The notes under the pieces are model-generated. The model saw nothing but the letters and a program-made list of their open reading frames with translations. It was not told where the DNA came from and did no database searches. Shown in pieces: positions 10,701 through 22,641 of a DNA stretch of 64,000 bases (positions are counted from its first letter, which is position 1; every line of letters starts with the position of its first letter). Both the position numbers and the translations under genes were made by a program. This stretch comes from Megamerina dolium (lineage: Eukaryota > Arthropoda > Insecta > Diptera > Megamerinidae): assembly GCA_963854835.1 (NCBI GenBank), contig OY978526.1, forward strand, positions 26,153,073 to 26,217,072, written 5' to 3'.

Positions 10701-12845
10701 TTATTTAAAATATAATAAATTTTGCAAATTTCGCAATGGCGATGATAAACACACAGCTTTGTTTCTTCTTGGGCAGGGAAATTTTCTCAAACAACGAGAC
10801 AAACGTAAGTCACAGTAGCATAGTCGAGCTGCACAAGAATGTGGACCACCCCATTCACCGTGGCTAATGGCACATAGTGGTTTATTGTGATAGCACTTCC
10901 AAATGTATGGTACAAAATATTCCAAATATGAAATGCAATTGCTGCGATCATAACAAATATCATGTAATCTGCAACAACGATCAATACCATTGACTGGAAT
11001 TCCTCTACCCAAAAATCCACAATAACAACCATAACCCTTATAGAGCAAAGGGTCGCAGCCTGTCGAGCATTTAATCATAGAGTACAATTTAATGGCATCA
11101 CGTTTAGGACGCTTCTCACCATTACTAGTCGATGTGTTCCTGTGAAAATAATAAGCAATTAATTGGTTATGTAGTGAAGATGCATAGGATATTAGAATAT
11201 GAGTGATTTATCTGTAAATACAACAGATATACTTGTGTTCCATAATTCTAAGTGCCGTGATGTTGCTGGCGTTGTAACAACATACTGATTCCACATACAC
11301 ACTGTGTGGGCTGTAATTAGTGTTGTTGGTGTTAGTGTTGTTGTTGCTGTTGTTGATGATATTAGTGTTGTTATTGTTATTGTTGTTGTTGTTTTTGTTG
11401 ACGTCAGTGCTCGGGCCTAAGCTTGAAAGGCCTCAAATTCAAAAAGCCGGGGTGCATCCACATGGAAGAAATATAAGTACATGTCTGATGTCAAGTGGGT
11501 ATAGATTTGGGATGCTGTCATTGAGGTTAGCCTCTTACTCCATCCTGAACGTAGCTCTGGTACTCCTGGAGATATTTTGGGATTGTTGACAGTGGGTCAA
11601 CGATAATATTGCGCACTGTTTTCATTTCTCTGGTCCAAATAGTAAAGAGAGTCGCATGTGGAATTTTCAGATGACAGTTTGAGGTTTCACTACCTACAGA
11701 ATTGAGATAACTCGGCAATATAGCGTGGCCAGGATAGTGCAGTAATTTGCATAGGATACTAATTTCACACCTTAGGGCAGTTGTGACAACTTATAGATGT
11801 GCAAATTGAAGAGGAGGAGAGAGAGCACGTTTTCTTGAGGTACACCTTGCTTCACCTCCTTATGTCTAGAGCATCGCTCCCTGAACTCAGTGAAAGATTG
11901 CCGGTCTATTAAATAGTTGGCCAACCAGCTTTTCGTTGCACTTGTGCTATGATCAAAAATAGTGGATTTACAATTAAAAGGCCATTTCATAAAGGGCATT
12001 CAAAGATTTTTACAAAAAAAAATCATACAGCGGGTTTCATATTTTCTACATCCTTGGATTTCATTAGTGTATTGAAGCAAATATGTGTCATTTAGATATG
12101 ACATCAAGAAATTGGCAAGTACTTTATACCCAGAACCACTCTCAGCTTTACTGAAATTGATGAACACCTTATTAATTGTTTCACATATACCTCAACTCCC
12201 ACATTGTTGAATGTCCGAATCGATTATTTGCACGAGCTATGAAAATGTTATTGTCATCATATGTTGCTGCATTTATTTCATTTGAATCTTCTAAGTATTC
12301 CTCATCTTTAATAATAGTATCACTATAAAATCGAGACAATTTTAATAGAAGAAATTGTAGTTGTAATTTGAACACGTTAAAACTAACCTAAAATTCGTTT
12401 CGAATAAACTAATGGGATGTGAAATTTCTCCTTGCCAACCATCCAATCCTAGAAGACTCCAACTGTCCTTTTCTGCGTTATTATATTTAAAATTTCGCAT
12501 TACACGTTGCATGCGTTGCTTTGCTATTTCCATATACTGATTTGTAACACTTGGAAATGTTGGCTCCATAAAATCATTTCGCAGTAAAAATCGCATTGAG
12601 TCTTGACGAGAATCACTTGAATTTGGTAATTGAAATATAATATACATACTAGCGGAAGTTATCTCTAAATCCATTATTATATTATTTAAAACCATTGTAT
12701 CATTCGTTAATATTTGAAATGCGCTCTTATAATCACTTAACATCATTTCAATCGTTTCACCGCTATCAAGTACATTCGATTGATAGCCAATATTGACATT
12801 ATTTATCAAAATTATAAACACCAGTGAATAATAAACGTTTAACAT
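10701..12845 (-). CDS. secreted phospholipase A2 (fly sPLA2 with long N-terminal extension)
   Basis: Three exons on the minus strand, 12845-12388, 12322-12191 and 11139-10701, join in matching phases (2 and 2) to give 342 residues. The N-terminus has a hydrophobic signal peptide (YYSLVFIILINNV). The long middle part has no domain I recognise. Two dibasic KR sites (about 206-210) lie just before the catalytic domain and may be a processing point. The PLA2 domain shows the calcium loop YGCYCG (about 233-238) and the catalytic His-Asp pair in CCRLHDICYD (His256/Asp257), with many paired cysteines. It should hydrolyse the sn-2 ester of phospholipids outside the cell. The large second intron (12190-11140) contains a microsatellite and a LINE relic. 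This looks like an ordinary fly enzyme, not a venom gene. Confidence 0.85.
11318..11403 (+). repeat. GTT-rich trinucleotide microsatellite
   Basis: An imperfect (GTT)n run inside intron 2 of the phospholipase gene. It creates a spurious Leu-rich ORF on the plus strand that should not be annotated as a gene. Confidence 0.8.
11772..11999 (-). mobile_element. LINE reverse transcriptase relic (jockey-like)
   Basis: The minus-strand translation contains an RT signature: a WLANYLIDRQ-like stretch followed by VKQGVPQENVLSLLLFN, close to the jockey/I-type motif GVPQGSVLSPLLFN. Only about 75 codons survive, in the second intron of the phospholipase gene. It is a dead, heavily truncated copy. Confidence 0.75.
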
Positions 12846-15428
12846 TATTATATATTGTATTATCCCGTAGTATGTTATAAGAACTCTAACGAAGACGTAT
12901 TAATATTCAACTTTTAAATGAAATGATTTTTTATGCAAATACAGGAAGTCTAACTAGTCAACCAGTGTACACGCAATGATGTAGAGCAAACGATCTTAGT
13001 AACATGCTTACGTATTTGCTATTGTATATATTTACATATGTATCTAATTTTTGCCATAATCGCATGTATTTTGGGTTCAACCAAACATGGTGTTTTGGTA
13101 CGGTGCAACCCAATAGTATATGTATGTACTTATGTCTGCACTAGTATTACGTTTACATTAAGGCGGGCAAATTTAAAAAAAATGTTCTCAATGAAGCATA
13201 GAGTAATTCCTGATTTAGGCACGCATACTTTTCTTTTTAGTTTTAACTTACTTAGTAGTTTAACTATAAATGCATACATTTTCCAAGGGAGCTCTCTTAA
13301 GAAATGGAGAAATGGGTTAAGTACGTTTAGAGGATGTATTGAGAAGGAAAAAATTTTAATTTTCATGCTCGTATCCTACTAAAAAAAAATTATAACATGG
13401 AGCTACAATTTTTTCTTACACATCATCGGGCAATATTTCACGCCACATTATCTTTTTTCCACTGGGTAAATTTGGCTTAGTTTCACTTTCAACCGCAACT
13501 TAATATTTGTTGCCTTTACTTTCAACAGGTCTGTTGTGATTTTACAGGTTACAGGTTATTAAAATATATTTTTTTTTTCTTTTACTTTTATTTTATTTTA
13601 TTACATCTTTCTTACGAAATTAACAAACAACAAATGACAAAATGTTATAAACTCAAATTACATTTTGTTGATTCTATCTACATTAATGATAATTAAATTT
13701 CTAATTATGTTACATTTATAAATTTTAATATTAGAAATACAAAACAAGGAAACTATATTCTTCAAGAACTGCATATATTCTTCCATTCTTCTTCTTCTTC
13801 GTTTATTTAGCTTCTTTCCTTTCACTGAATTAGCTGTTTTCTTTGTGTGACAATTAAATTAAACCAATAAAAACTTATTCGTACTATGGTTTTCGTTTTG
13901 CAAATGGTTTTAAGTACTAATCATTTCTACTATCTAATATTATTTTAGTTGTTTTTATTTGCTTGTTTTATATGTAAGTATGTATGTAACATTTCATTAT
14001 TTTTAAAGTACTTGTAAACACTTTATAATTTCAGGACGAAACCCTGTAATCGGCAAGAATTGGTATCTGGAAAACGGTTGGAAATATCTCTTTAGTTTCT
14101 CCCAATGGAGTACGGTCAGTCTAAACACAACGATCTAAAACCTCACACCTATCAGTAATAAACGTCTACTTATGGAAGTTCATACTTCAAAAATAGTTTA
14201 AAGTTTTATATTACAGATTCACATTTTATTTTGACTTCTACAATATATTGTTGGAAAGGCATTCCAAAATATATTATAAACACCTCAGCACCTTGGTCAT
14301 TACATTAGCTGCTTTCGAAGGGCATAATTCTTGAGACTTCACTTTTTTCGCTTTGTCACAGAACACAAAAGCATTGTTAATATTGTGAAAACTAGAAATT
14401 TACCGTCAGGTGAGCAACGTTTCTATGAAAAATGCTATGGAATTGGATATACCAATATTCGAGCCCACAACCCAGTCAACAGACAACAAAATATTAAAAT
14501 ATTAACAGTCAGTAAATGTCAACAAAATATTAATATTTGAAATATAATACTTAAATTTTCTTAACATTTTAAACACTGTTATTATTATTTATTATTTTGC
14601 ATACCAGCCTTGCTTTATTTTATGATTATTCACAAAATGTTGCGGCTTTAGCGACAACCGTTTGTGAACTGGACCGTATTAAAAAAAAACCTATGACCAT
14701 CGGATTTTGTGTGGAACTAACATAATCATATCATTTTTGGAAAATAGTCGATAAGCTTGAGATAAAGAGATTTTTTATCGTAAATGAATAAATATACGTG
14801 TAAATAAGTGGAATTTGTATTTTTTTTTTAATCTGACACAGTTATTATTATTTTCGATAATCCTAAAAAATGTTAACATTTCCAAAATCGTACTTTGGTT
14901 CATTAATCGTTTTTTTTATATAGTTTTTTAAATGACTGAACGCTATTAACAACATCTATATTCTAGTCATACTTACTAGTAGTAATAAATACTTACAATA
15001 ATAATAGCGATTACCAGCATATTGATACCAAGAACTAAATTACTTTTGTTGGCAATCGGTATGTTATCAGTGTGGAGCGACTTAAAGGTCATTTCTTTTT
15101 ATTACGATACACTGACACTGTCGCTGAGCGTATGGATTCTACACTTTGATTCAATACATTCGATCACTGTGTAGTACAATCAGATATGTTCGAGACTGCT
15201 CGAGTTTAAGTGCAAGTAATATTTAAAGAAATTTATTATCAAATTAATTTTTAGTTTCAACTCATAATTCGTCCAGAACGATTGATGTGATTGTATTGCG
15301 AATTCAATACAAAATTAATTCAGTCGTTGAAGTGCATTCATTTGAATTGTGTGTCTAAAGTTTTCTTTTTTAATATAAAACAACATAAACTGTTATAGCT
15401 CCGAAAGCTAACGGAATAATACATAAAT
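12846..15428. other. intergenic, no gene supported
   Basis: About 2.6 kb of AT-rich DNA between the divergent phospholipase and Lsd-1 genes. It carries homopolymer runs and a TTC-rich stretch (about 13790-13803). Small ORFs here lack protein-like composition. The 5' UTR or first non-coding exons and the promoter of Lsd-1 probably lie in the right-hand part, but I could not define them. Confidence 0.45.
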
Positions 15429-18400
15429 ATGGGTTAGTTTTATTGACGTGTATTCATAATGAAATAATATAATATTATTGCTTGCTGTTCTTAGTGGTGA
15501 AAATGAATAAATCAAAATTAAGATTCAACTTACAAATAGGACAAAATGTCTTAGTTTTGAATATAAATAACAATAATATTATAATATTGTATAAATTTTA
15601 TCTTATGCGATAATGTATGAGTTGATTTTCCAGCCGCAAATGCATCTACCGGACAAAAAATGCATTTAGAATCGTTGGATCGAATTGTCAGCATACCGCT
15701 TGTGGAAAGTAGTTTTAAACGTGCTGAGCAATTGTATGGCAGAGTAAAAAACAACAATCGCTTATTTAATTGGTATTTCGATGCAGCACAAGCCACAATT
15801 TACGCCGTCTTTGACTCAATGCAGCCAGCGGTTAAATTATTTGAGGCTCCCATCAAACGTTTGGATCATGTTATGTGCAAGAGTTTAGATATACTAGAAC
15901 AACGTATACCGTTAGTTTATTTGCCACCTGAAATGGTAGGTCTGATCAAAGAATTATGCCAAATAGTTATAAGCTTTTGTGTTTAATGAATATAATTTAG
16001 ACAATAATTTTATGTTTAAAGATGTATTGGAACACCAAGGAATACATGTCAGATCGCTTGGTTAGGCCCGTCCTTAAGCGTGCCGATTCTGTGAAACAAA
16101 TTGGCAACGCCGTATTGGAAAGTCCACTCACAACTTATGCTGCGGAACGCATTGATGGTGCATTTACTGCCGGTGACAAATTTGTCGATAAATATTTGGT
16201 TCCAATTAATGGTGATCAAGATCAAACGGATCGTAAGTAGATTTTGGAATTGGTTTTATTTAGCAGTGAGATCAATTTGCTTGCTCCTTCTTAAATATGA
16301 ATTAATGTGTATTTAAGTACATACGTTACATACATAAGTATAAAAAAATATGTGCGCTAAAGTCATGAGTTCAAGTCATGATAAGAAAATATTGCGTTAT
16401 GAACACAATTGCTTATTAATAGCTGTTTTCTTGTTTATTTTTGATATGGTTTTTTATAAAGCTGTTTTTAATTTTTATATTTAGCTTGCCATTATAAGTG
16501 TTCGACTTTATGAGTTTCCTCATGGCTACCATTGGAAAGTTCAAGCCATTTCTAATGAAAAATTTTTTTACATTTTTTTATTATAAGTGTTCGACTTTAT
16601 GAGTTTCCTCATGGCTACCATTGGAAAGTTCAAGCCATTTCTAATGAAAAATTGAAAATAAAAACTTTAGCTAATATGGCTTTAGTTTTCGATTTGCATT
16701 TAAAAATATCGCAAACGCTGTTTCAAGCGCTCTCTATTTGTTTGATTCTTATGGTTGAACAAATTCAACATCAAGTTCGAAATTTGTACAATATTCTTAT
16801 TAGGGAAGAAAACCGAAAGTGTATTGAAAATTAAACGTTACAATATTTGACCACAATACTTACCAAATGTATAGATTTCGACCAGCTTTAAAAATATTTT
16901 TTTTAAATTGCATCACTATTATTTTTTATTTAAATTTTTGTTATTTTTGTTGTTTTGAATAACAGATTAAATTTATAAATATTTTACCGCTCAAAACAAA
17001 ATATCTAATAATATGGTAACTTCGTTCAATCTAACAAATCAGAGAAAGTTGCTGTTTCCACGATTTGTTACGATTGGATGATAACTGAGCCTTAGAACAT
17101 AAAATATTATAGAATTGTATTTTTGTGATTATTTTTCAATTAATTTATAAAGATTATATGGGTTAATTGCTTATGGAAGAGTCGAGGCTATAAAGTAACA
17201 ACTTTTAAATTCCAATTTCGCTGATTTTACGTCATTTTAACTTTGCTATTATTTTTTCCAATTTATTGTCAAATCTATAATTCAATTCATAGGTTGAATG
17301 ATAGAGGATGAGATAAAATATGGATTTAAAGTAGTTTTTGAAATCAGTCACTTCTGTTTTCTGCCTTTAGATACTTCTGGGTGATTTTTGAGTTTTCTCA
17401 GTTTTCGTCTAATGATTTTGACTAACTATACCTTGCAGAAAAATTTCAAAAAAACCAATTCCTATACCATAATAGTAGAAGTTCTTTTATATGCAACCAA
17501 ACTGCAATCACAAATATTTCTTGCGACTATTTATATAGCCACTTACTCGCCCAGCATTCATTTTGTGTGAGTGATATAGAATATTATGTTGTAGTTATAT
17601 TGTACCTAATACATTATATTTAATGTCTGCTCATTTTTGAGATTCAGAAATATGTGTTACTTACATATATTTAAAATGTCAGGGTTATCTTCCAAAATAT
17701 GAATAAATATGTTTACACATTTAAAAATGACTAGCTCTACACTCCCCTTGTTGATATTTTGAAGGGGCCTACAACTGATAACAGAAAAAATTATTTTAAG
17801 TCTTATACTTGTAGAAATATTGTAGATAGGTACGTTATATATGAAGAAATAAATATAACATGTGTTTAAGTATAATTGTATTTAAGTATATACCCGCATA
17901 CATAATGATTTTCGTTTTTTTAGTTCCAAATGATAATGAAACCGGTGGTAACAATGAAAAAGGTGCCATTAGAGCAATACATCATGGTCAAAGATTTTCT
18001 CGCAAACTAAAACGTCGTCTAACTCAAAGAACACTTGCTGAAGCCAGAGCTTTACAGAAACAAAGTAGAGAAGCGATAAATATACTCATTTATGCTGCAG
18101 AATTGGTAAATGCAAAACATAATAATATGCAAATATACATATATAAATAAACATCTTTCAAATACAAAAAGATTGCAACTGATCCAAAGTTAGCTCTGCA
18201 AAAAGCTAAAGAACTATGGTCCTACTTGAGCAAAGATGAACCTGAAAACCAGGCAAGACCGACTACTCTGGAACAATTGATTGTATTGTTAACACGTGAA
18301 TCAGCTAGACGGGTGGTACATTTGGTTAACTTTAGTGCTAACATTGCATCCGACTTACCAAAGTATGATAGCTAATAGTTTTTTGTATACAATTAACTAA

Positions 18401-18851
18401 TTTCTCATCGGACTTTCTTCAATATTATTCTACATCTTACAGATCTGTCTCACACACTACCACCGAAGTTGTTAATCATATAATATACTATAATAATCGC
18501 ATAATTAGCATTACAAAACTGGACAAAGTTAAAAATATGTCAAAGGAAGAAACTGAATCTCTACTTAAGCGAATGTCAGCTTTTTATGGAAATCTACAAG
18601 GACTTACTAATACCTATTTGGTATGTGCATTTCTTAAATTTTTCAATATATACTATTTGTAGGTACTAATATCAAATTGTAATCCCATTGTATAGGAACG
18701 TTTAGCGACATTTCTATCTGGCCGCATTGAAGCAGAGAAAGTAAGCGGAACAACTGTCGTTTCAGGCGCACCAACAGCTACACGAAGGAGACTTGATGCA
18801 CAGGATACCAACGATCCGGCACCGCATAATAATATAAACGGCGTGTACTGA
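15429..18851 (+). CDS. Lsd-1: Lsd-1, perilipin 1 of lipid droplets
   Basis: Seven coding exons: 15429-15432, 15634-15935, 16022-16232, 17924-18105, 18172-18362, 18443-18620 and 18696-18851. All phases agree, giving 407 residues. The first coding exon is only 4 nt (ATGG); I chose it because it supplies an ATG in phase directly before a GTTAGT donor. The N-terminal PAT region contains LESLDRIVSIPLVESS and KNNNRLFNWYF. The middle includes RIDGAFTAGDKFVDKYLVP, and the C-terminus ends NNINGVY, as I recall for Drosophila Lsd-1. The protein coats lipid droplets and governs lipase access in the fat body. The third coding intron (16233-17923) carries a duplicated segment. A poly(A) signal AATAAA lies at 19080-19085. 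Confidence 0.93.
16491..16653 (+). repeat. 74-bp direct duplication in an Lsd-1 intron
   Basis: An identical 74-bp sequence occurs at 16491-16564 and 16580-16653, 89 bp apart start to start. Each copy begins ATTATAAG. The second copy is preceded by a T-rich run, so its AAG could act as a splice acceptor. Joined to the upstream exon in phase 1, the second copy reads about 23 codons and then a stop. Another frame through it stays open to 16834. No recognised domain. Confidence 0.9.
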
Positions 18852-19479
18852 AAAATAGAATTTTTTATTACAGTCGTATTTTTGTTTCTAATTATTGAAT
18901 TCTATTTTTGCTTTTACATTCGTATTGATTAACATTTTTTATTTGTATGTGAGATTCTATAATTATATACTAATTGTATAATTTGCCCAATCTGTGTGCA
19001 TTTTAAGAAACTATTGTGATTTAGGTACATCATATACCTATACATATATACATACATATGTATACAAGTACAAGAAGATAATAAAACTCGAACTATTATT
19101 ATTTTAATACATTAGTTTTATTCTGTAAATTCGAATATTCTTAGTGCAACGGCTCATTAAAATCTTTATCGAATTTCTAAACCAACTTTTAACGTACTAG
19201 ATCATTCAAAAAGTCCTCGATTAAATAAGGAAAAAACAATTTCTGTTTTCCGTTTTTATTTTTTACTTTTCCTTAATACACTTTCTTCAACAATTTACAA
19301 GTTTTCCAATACATCAGGGTAATACAATGTCGAAAAGTCCCCAAAATACGCGTTAGTTTACACTTCGAGGTTCCCATTCGAGTTGGAATCTTTAACCTAC
19401 AAGCCACCTTTTCAAGTTTGAAAACTCGAAGAAATGACAGGGTTTCTAATTTGACCAAAAAGACTGGTAAGCAGATAAT
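18852..19479. other. Lsd-1 3' UTR and intergenic DNA
   Basis: It includes the probable Lsd-1 3' UTR, up to the poly(A) signal at 19080-19085, followed by AT-rich sequence with no supported gene. Confidence 0.5.
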
Positions 19480-19745
19480 TCTTCATACAATTCGTGTATT
19501 TTGACCATCGCCATCACACCTTTGTGAACACACGCGGTATCCACTTCCCACCTCATCATACTCAAATGTCGATGAATGAGGCTTCAAAGACTGCCAATGC
19601 AAAGGCTGACGGCTCACTGTCTTTCATTTGTCGATCTTATAAATTCATTTTGTGAATTTTTTTAAAATGATTTCTGAGGTAGTCGCTTCAATTGGTCTTT
19701 CACTACGCTCAATATGACAAATATTCATACGGATCTGCTTAAATT
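19480..19745 (-). mobile_element. degenerate mariner-like transposase relic
   Basis: Minus-strand translation gives scattered mariner transposase-like pieces in different frames. One reads SERPIEATTSEII, matching the region after the first helix-turn-helix of mariner transposases. Another reads VKIHELYEEL, matching the segment before the third catalytic residue. Stops and frameshifts separate them. This is a dead remnant and its limits are approximate. Confidence 0.5.
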
Positions 19746-19899
19746 CAACTCTACAAGATTTGACGAATGTGTATGACAGAGCAAATACACCATAATATGA
19801 TATTTGTCAAGATTTTCTTTTGATTCTCGCTACATTTTTTTTCATCAGAAAATAATGTTTCACAAGCACTCGATATTTGGATTATTTCATGTTTTATAA

Positions 19900-20289
19900 T
19901 TTAAGAAGAATCTAGCATGCTTCGCCAGCCAATTCTTTCCTTTGCTAGCTAGAGACTCAAAAAGCTGACAAGTTCTGCAGTATTTGGACTTTCCACCGGA
20001 ATTTAGGTCTGCCTCTTCTTCGTCGTCCACCAGCGGTTTCCGAATATAACACCCTCTTAGCCGGAGCGTGTTCTTCCATTCGCTCGGCACACAGCTCATA
20101 CTGCTCATGGTTGAGCCTTATTCGATACTCACCACCAATGCAAATAGGTCCAAAGATCTTGCGTTTTCGTTTCTCGAAAGAAGGCTCGACTTCGCAATTG
20201 CTTACATAGACCAAAGTAGCGCCAGCAATAGGTATGATAAATACATAATAAAGTATTCCTGTATTACCGAAAGGATTCATATAAAACAT
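19900..20289 (-). mobile_element. LINE 3'-end relic
   Basis: Minus-strand translation contains a run ending GGRRRRGRPKFRW, a typical C-terminal motif of fly non-LTR retrotransposon ORF2 (RGRP-W). Frameshifts separate it from neighbouring coding pieces, so it is inactive. Confidence 0.65.
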
Positions 20290-20693
20290 ATTTACAGGTA
20301 AATTACAAAGTAAAAAGAGGAAATTGAAAAATTTAGAGTCGTTTCTCTAAAAACCCTTAAATTCGTAAATTTTGATCCATAAAAAGACGTATAATAATCA
20401 CATTTCTCATCCATAACACCTGCCAGAATTAATAATTAAGTTATCTGAATATCGTTTAATAAAAAATGGCGAGTAAAAAAAAAAAAAATACAGATAAAAT
20501 AACTCGTCAAAACCTTGTAAAAAAAGTATGTTATTATTGTTGTACTATTATTGTATTAATAAAACAAATAAGATATTAGTAAATAATACACGTTTTATAA
20601 GTACTGAATTGTGAACATTTAGATATTTTATTTACATAATTTAGTACCTTTGTTCGTACCCAATAATTTAATAAAGATGTACAAAAATACCGT

Positions 20694-21389
20694 TTACGTA
20701 GACGATGTATCTGATCTATTAATATCTCTGAAAATAGTTTTCCGATAATACAGAAGCTCGTTGATGCTTTCTTTTATATCGTCCAAACTTCGATGAACAA
20801 ATTTTTTTTTTGGCGCTGCTTCCGTAACTTGAGGGAACCAGCGTGCAACTAGTTCTTTAACAGTTGAAACATCAATAATGCGATAGTGTAAATAATCATC
20901 CACTCTAGGCATATGTTCACGCAAAAATAGCCTATCCATATAAACCGTATTACCTGCTAATGGACATTCGCCTTTGGGAATATGCTGCTTAAGATATTCT
21001 AATAGTAAAGATTCTGCATCTTTCAAAGATATTTCCGATTTCAAGCACTTTTCCACTAGCCCAGACTCATTGTGATGTTTGCGGCACCAAGCATTCATTT
21101 TTTGAAAAACCTCAGGTTCATGATGAATTGCAATACTTGGTCCCTCTGAAATTATGTTCATTTCTTTATCTGTTATCAAGCATGAAACTTCTATAACATT
21201 GTCTTCTCGCACATTTAAACCCGTCATTTCCATATCCATCCAGACGATGTCAGTGCATCTATTAAATGCTTTTCCATTAATTTTAGCACCATCATTATTT
21301 GTTGCCATCTGCCGATATTTCAATAAATTGATGCGCGAATTAAAAATATGACTCAAAGATAAAGAAAGTTTTCCAAAATACCGAAGCAT
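20694..21389 (-). CDS. REXO2: oligoribonuclease (REXO2-like 3'-5' exonuclease), mitochondrial form
   Basis: A single-exon ORF of 231 residues. It degrades very short RNA oligonucleotides (nanoRNA, mainly dinucleotides) to mononucleotides at the end of RNA decay. The DEDDh catalytic set is visible: Asp52 and Glu54 in WMDMEMTGL, Asp152 in GNTVYMDRLFL, and His199 with Asp204 in HRSLDDIKES. The first 28 residues are basic, hydroxylated and free of acids, fitting a mitochondrial presequence. Met28 could start a cytosolic or nuclear form. A fragment of the TA-flanked TIR element lies about 135 bp upstream of the start. The gene is head-to-head with DNAJC8. Confidence 0.94.
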   Translation of the reverse strand: MLRYFGKLSLSLSHIFNSRINLLKYRQMATNNDGAKINGKAFNRCTDIVWMDMEMTGLNVREDNVIEVSCLITDKEMNIISEGPSIAIHHEPEVFQKMNAWCRKHHNESGLVEKCLKSEISLKDAESLLLEYLKQHIPKGECPLAGNTVYMDRLFLREHMPRVDDYLHYRIIDVSTVKELVARWFPQVTEAAPKKKFVHRSLDDIKESINELLYYRKTIFRDINRSDTSST

Positions 21390-21523
21390 TAATATCTGAA
21401 ACTTAGTATTGGTTCTTCTTGAATCAAAACAATTTGAAAACTATTAAACTGAACACATGTTTTTTTAACATGCTTTCTTACCGCTCTTTTATTTAATATC
21501 TTCGGTGCTGCCACATAACGAAA

Positions 21524-21557
21524 TAATCCGGAATTAGGCTGCCGTCTGTCTAGGCTA
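21524..21557 (+). mobile_element. terminal fragment of the TIR element family
   Basis: About 34 bp identical or nearly identical to the right tip of the 4951-5477 element (TAATCCGGAATTAGGCTGCC...CTAGGCTA). The rest of the element is missing. It lies in the 5' flank of the oligoribonuclease gene. Confidence 0.85.
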
Positions 21558-22641
21558 TTAGCTATACCCACAGTTATAAAGAACACTATGATCGTCTTAA
21601 GTAGTAAGTATGATCATCTTAAATTTAGTATTGTATATCATTTGTATTAATTGCCAAAATGTATTATTCCTGGAAAAGAAATATCAAATTTATTATAAAT
21701 CTGTTAATTATACTATAGCCACATGCATCATATTCTTGAGTTCACAAAGTTTCGTCGTTATTCCAATGTTCAGTGTTACGTAGTAAAGAGGTATGAAAAT
21801 TAAACAGAAATTTAAGCAATTTAAAAATTTTAATTACATTCAATAGCAATGAAATGTTATAATATAGAACCGCAAACCAGATGTAAATAATAAAACACGT
21901 TACTCTACTTTTCCTCCAAAGCATGAGAGCATTTTCCCCAATATTTATTTATTATTTGCTTGAGGCTATATAAAATGATGCCATTCATATAGAATGCACT
22001 ATTATATGCTCTCTTTATCTCTAAAAATATCTTTATTAAGTAGGCAGATTTTTGTATTTTTATGATTGGTTAAGGTTACAATTACGAAACAGTAGTTTAC
22101 CAAATTATTTTTTCAACACTGTTGTAACTTTGTCTGTGACTGTTTGATAGAGGCTTTTGTCCTCATTATCACTCTCCCCAATTTCATTATTGTGTGGAAA
22201 GCAACAAATCGAGAACGTGACGGCCCGCATAACATTGTCCTAATGCGTTCCATAATAAACAGGGTTATTTCACGAATCCACAAAATTGTAGGTTTTCCAA
22301 TTATCATCCCTTTTGCACACAAAAACTTGTTTTTCAGAAAATTCAGAGTTGTTTTCCAAGATTTGTTTCTTCGTTTTAATTGTTTAATTAGTACTCTAAA
22401 CTTTCACTGCTTCACGTTAAAAATCATAAAAATATATGTTCATCGTATGAAAACGCCCATCAAACTATAGTACATGTTAAAAAAGTAGCACAATTGTGTA
22501 GTACCGTCGGCATCGACACTGCTATCAAATTGTTTGGAAGTGACATTACTGAACAAGAAAAAAAAATATTGTCTATACGCATTTCAGAAATAGAAAATTG
22601 TATATAATTTTTCAGTGTCTAGATAATAAATAACCATTGCC
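21558..22641. other. intergenic between oligoribonuclease and DNAJC8
   Basis: About 1.1 kb of AT-rich sequence. Short overlapping ORFs at 22113-22470 on both strands lack convincing features. The promoters of the two divergent genes should lie here. Confidence 0.45.

Noticed and set aside
10701..11139. Phospholipase exon as a venom toxin
   Set aside because: It has the full catalytic motif and a long fly-type N-terminal extension and sits among housekeeping genes; nothing points to venom use.
11320..11589. Leu-rich plus-strand ORF
   Set aside because: Generated by the GTT microsatellite in the phospholipase intron.
20466..20530. Possible first exon (ATG, Lys-rich 20 codons, GTATGT donor)
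   Set aside because: Depends on a 14-A run and no downstream exon in phase could be found before the REXO2 gene. Kept only as a note.
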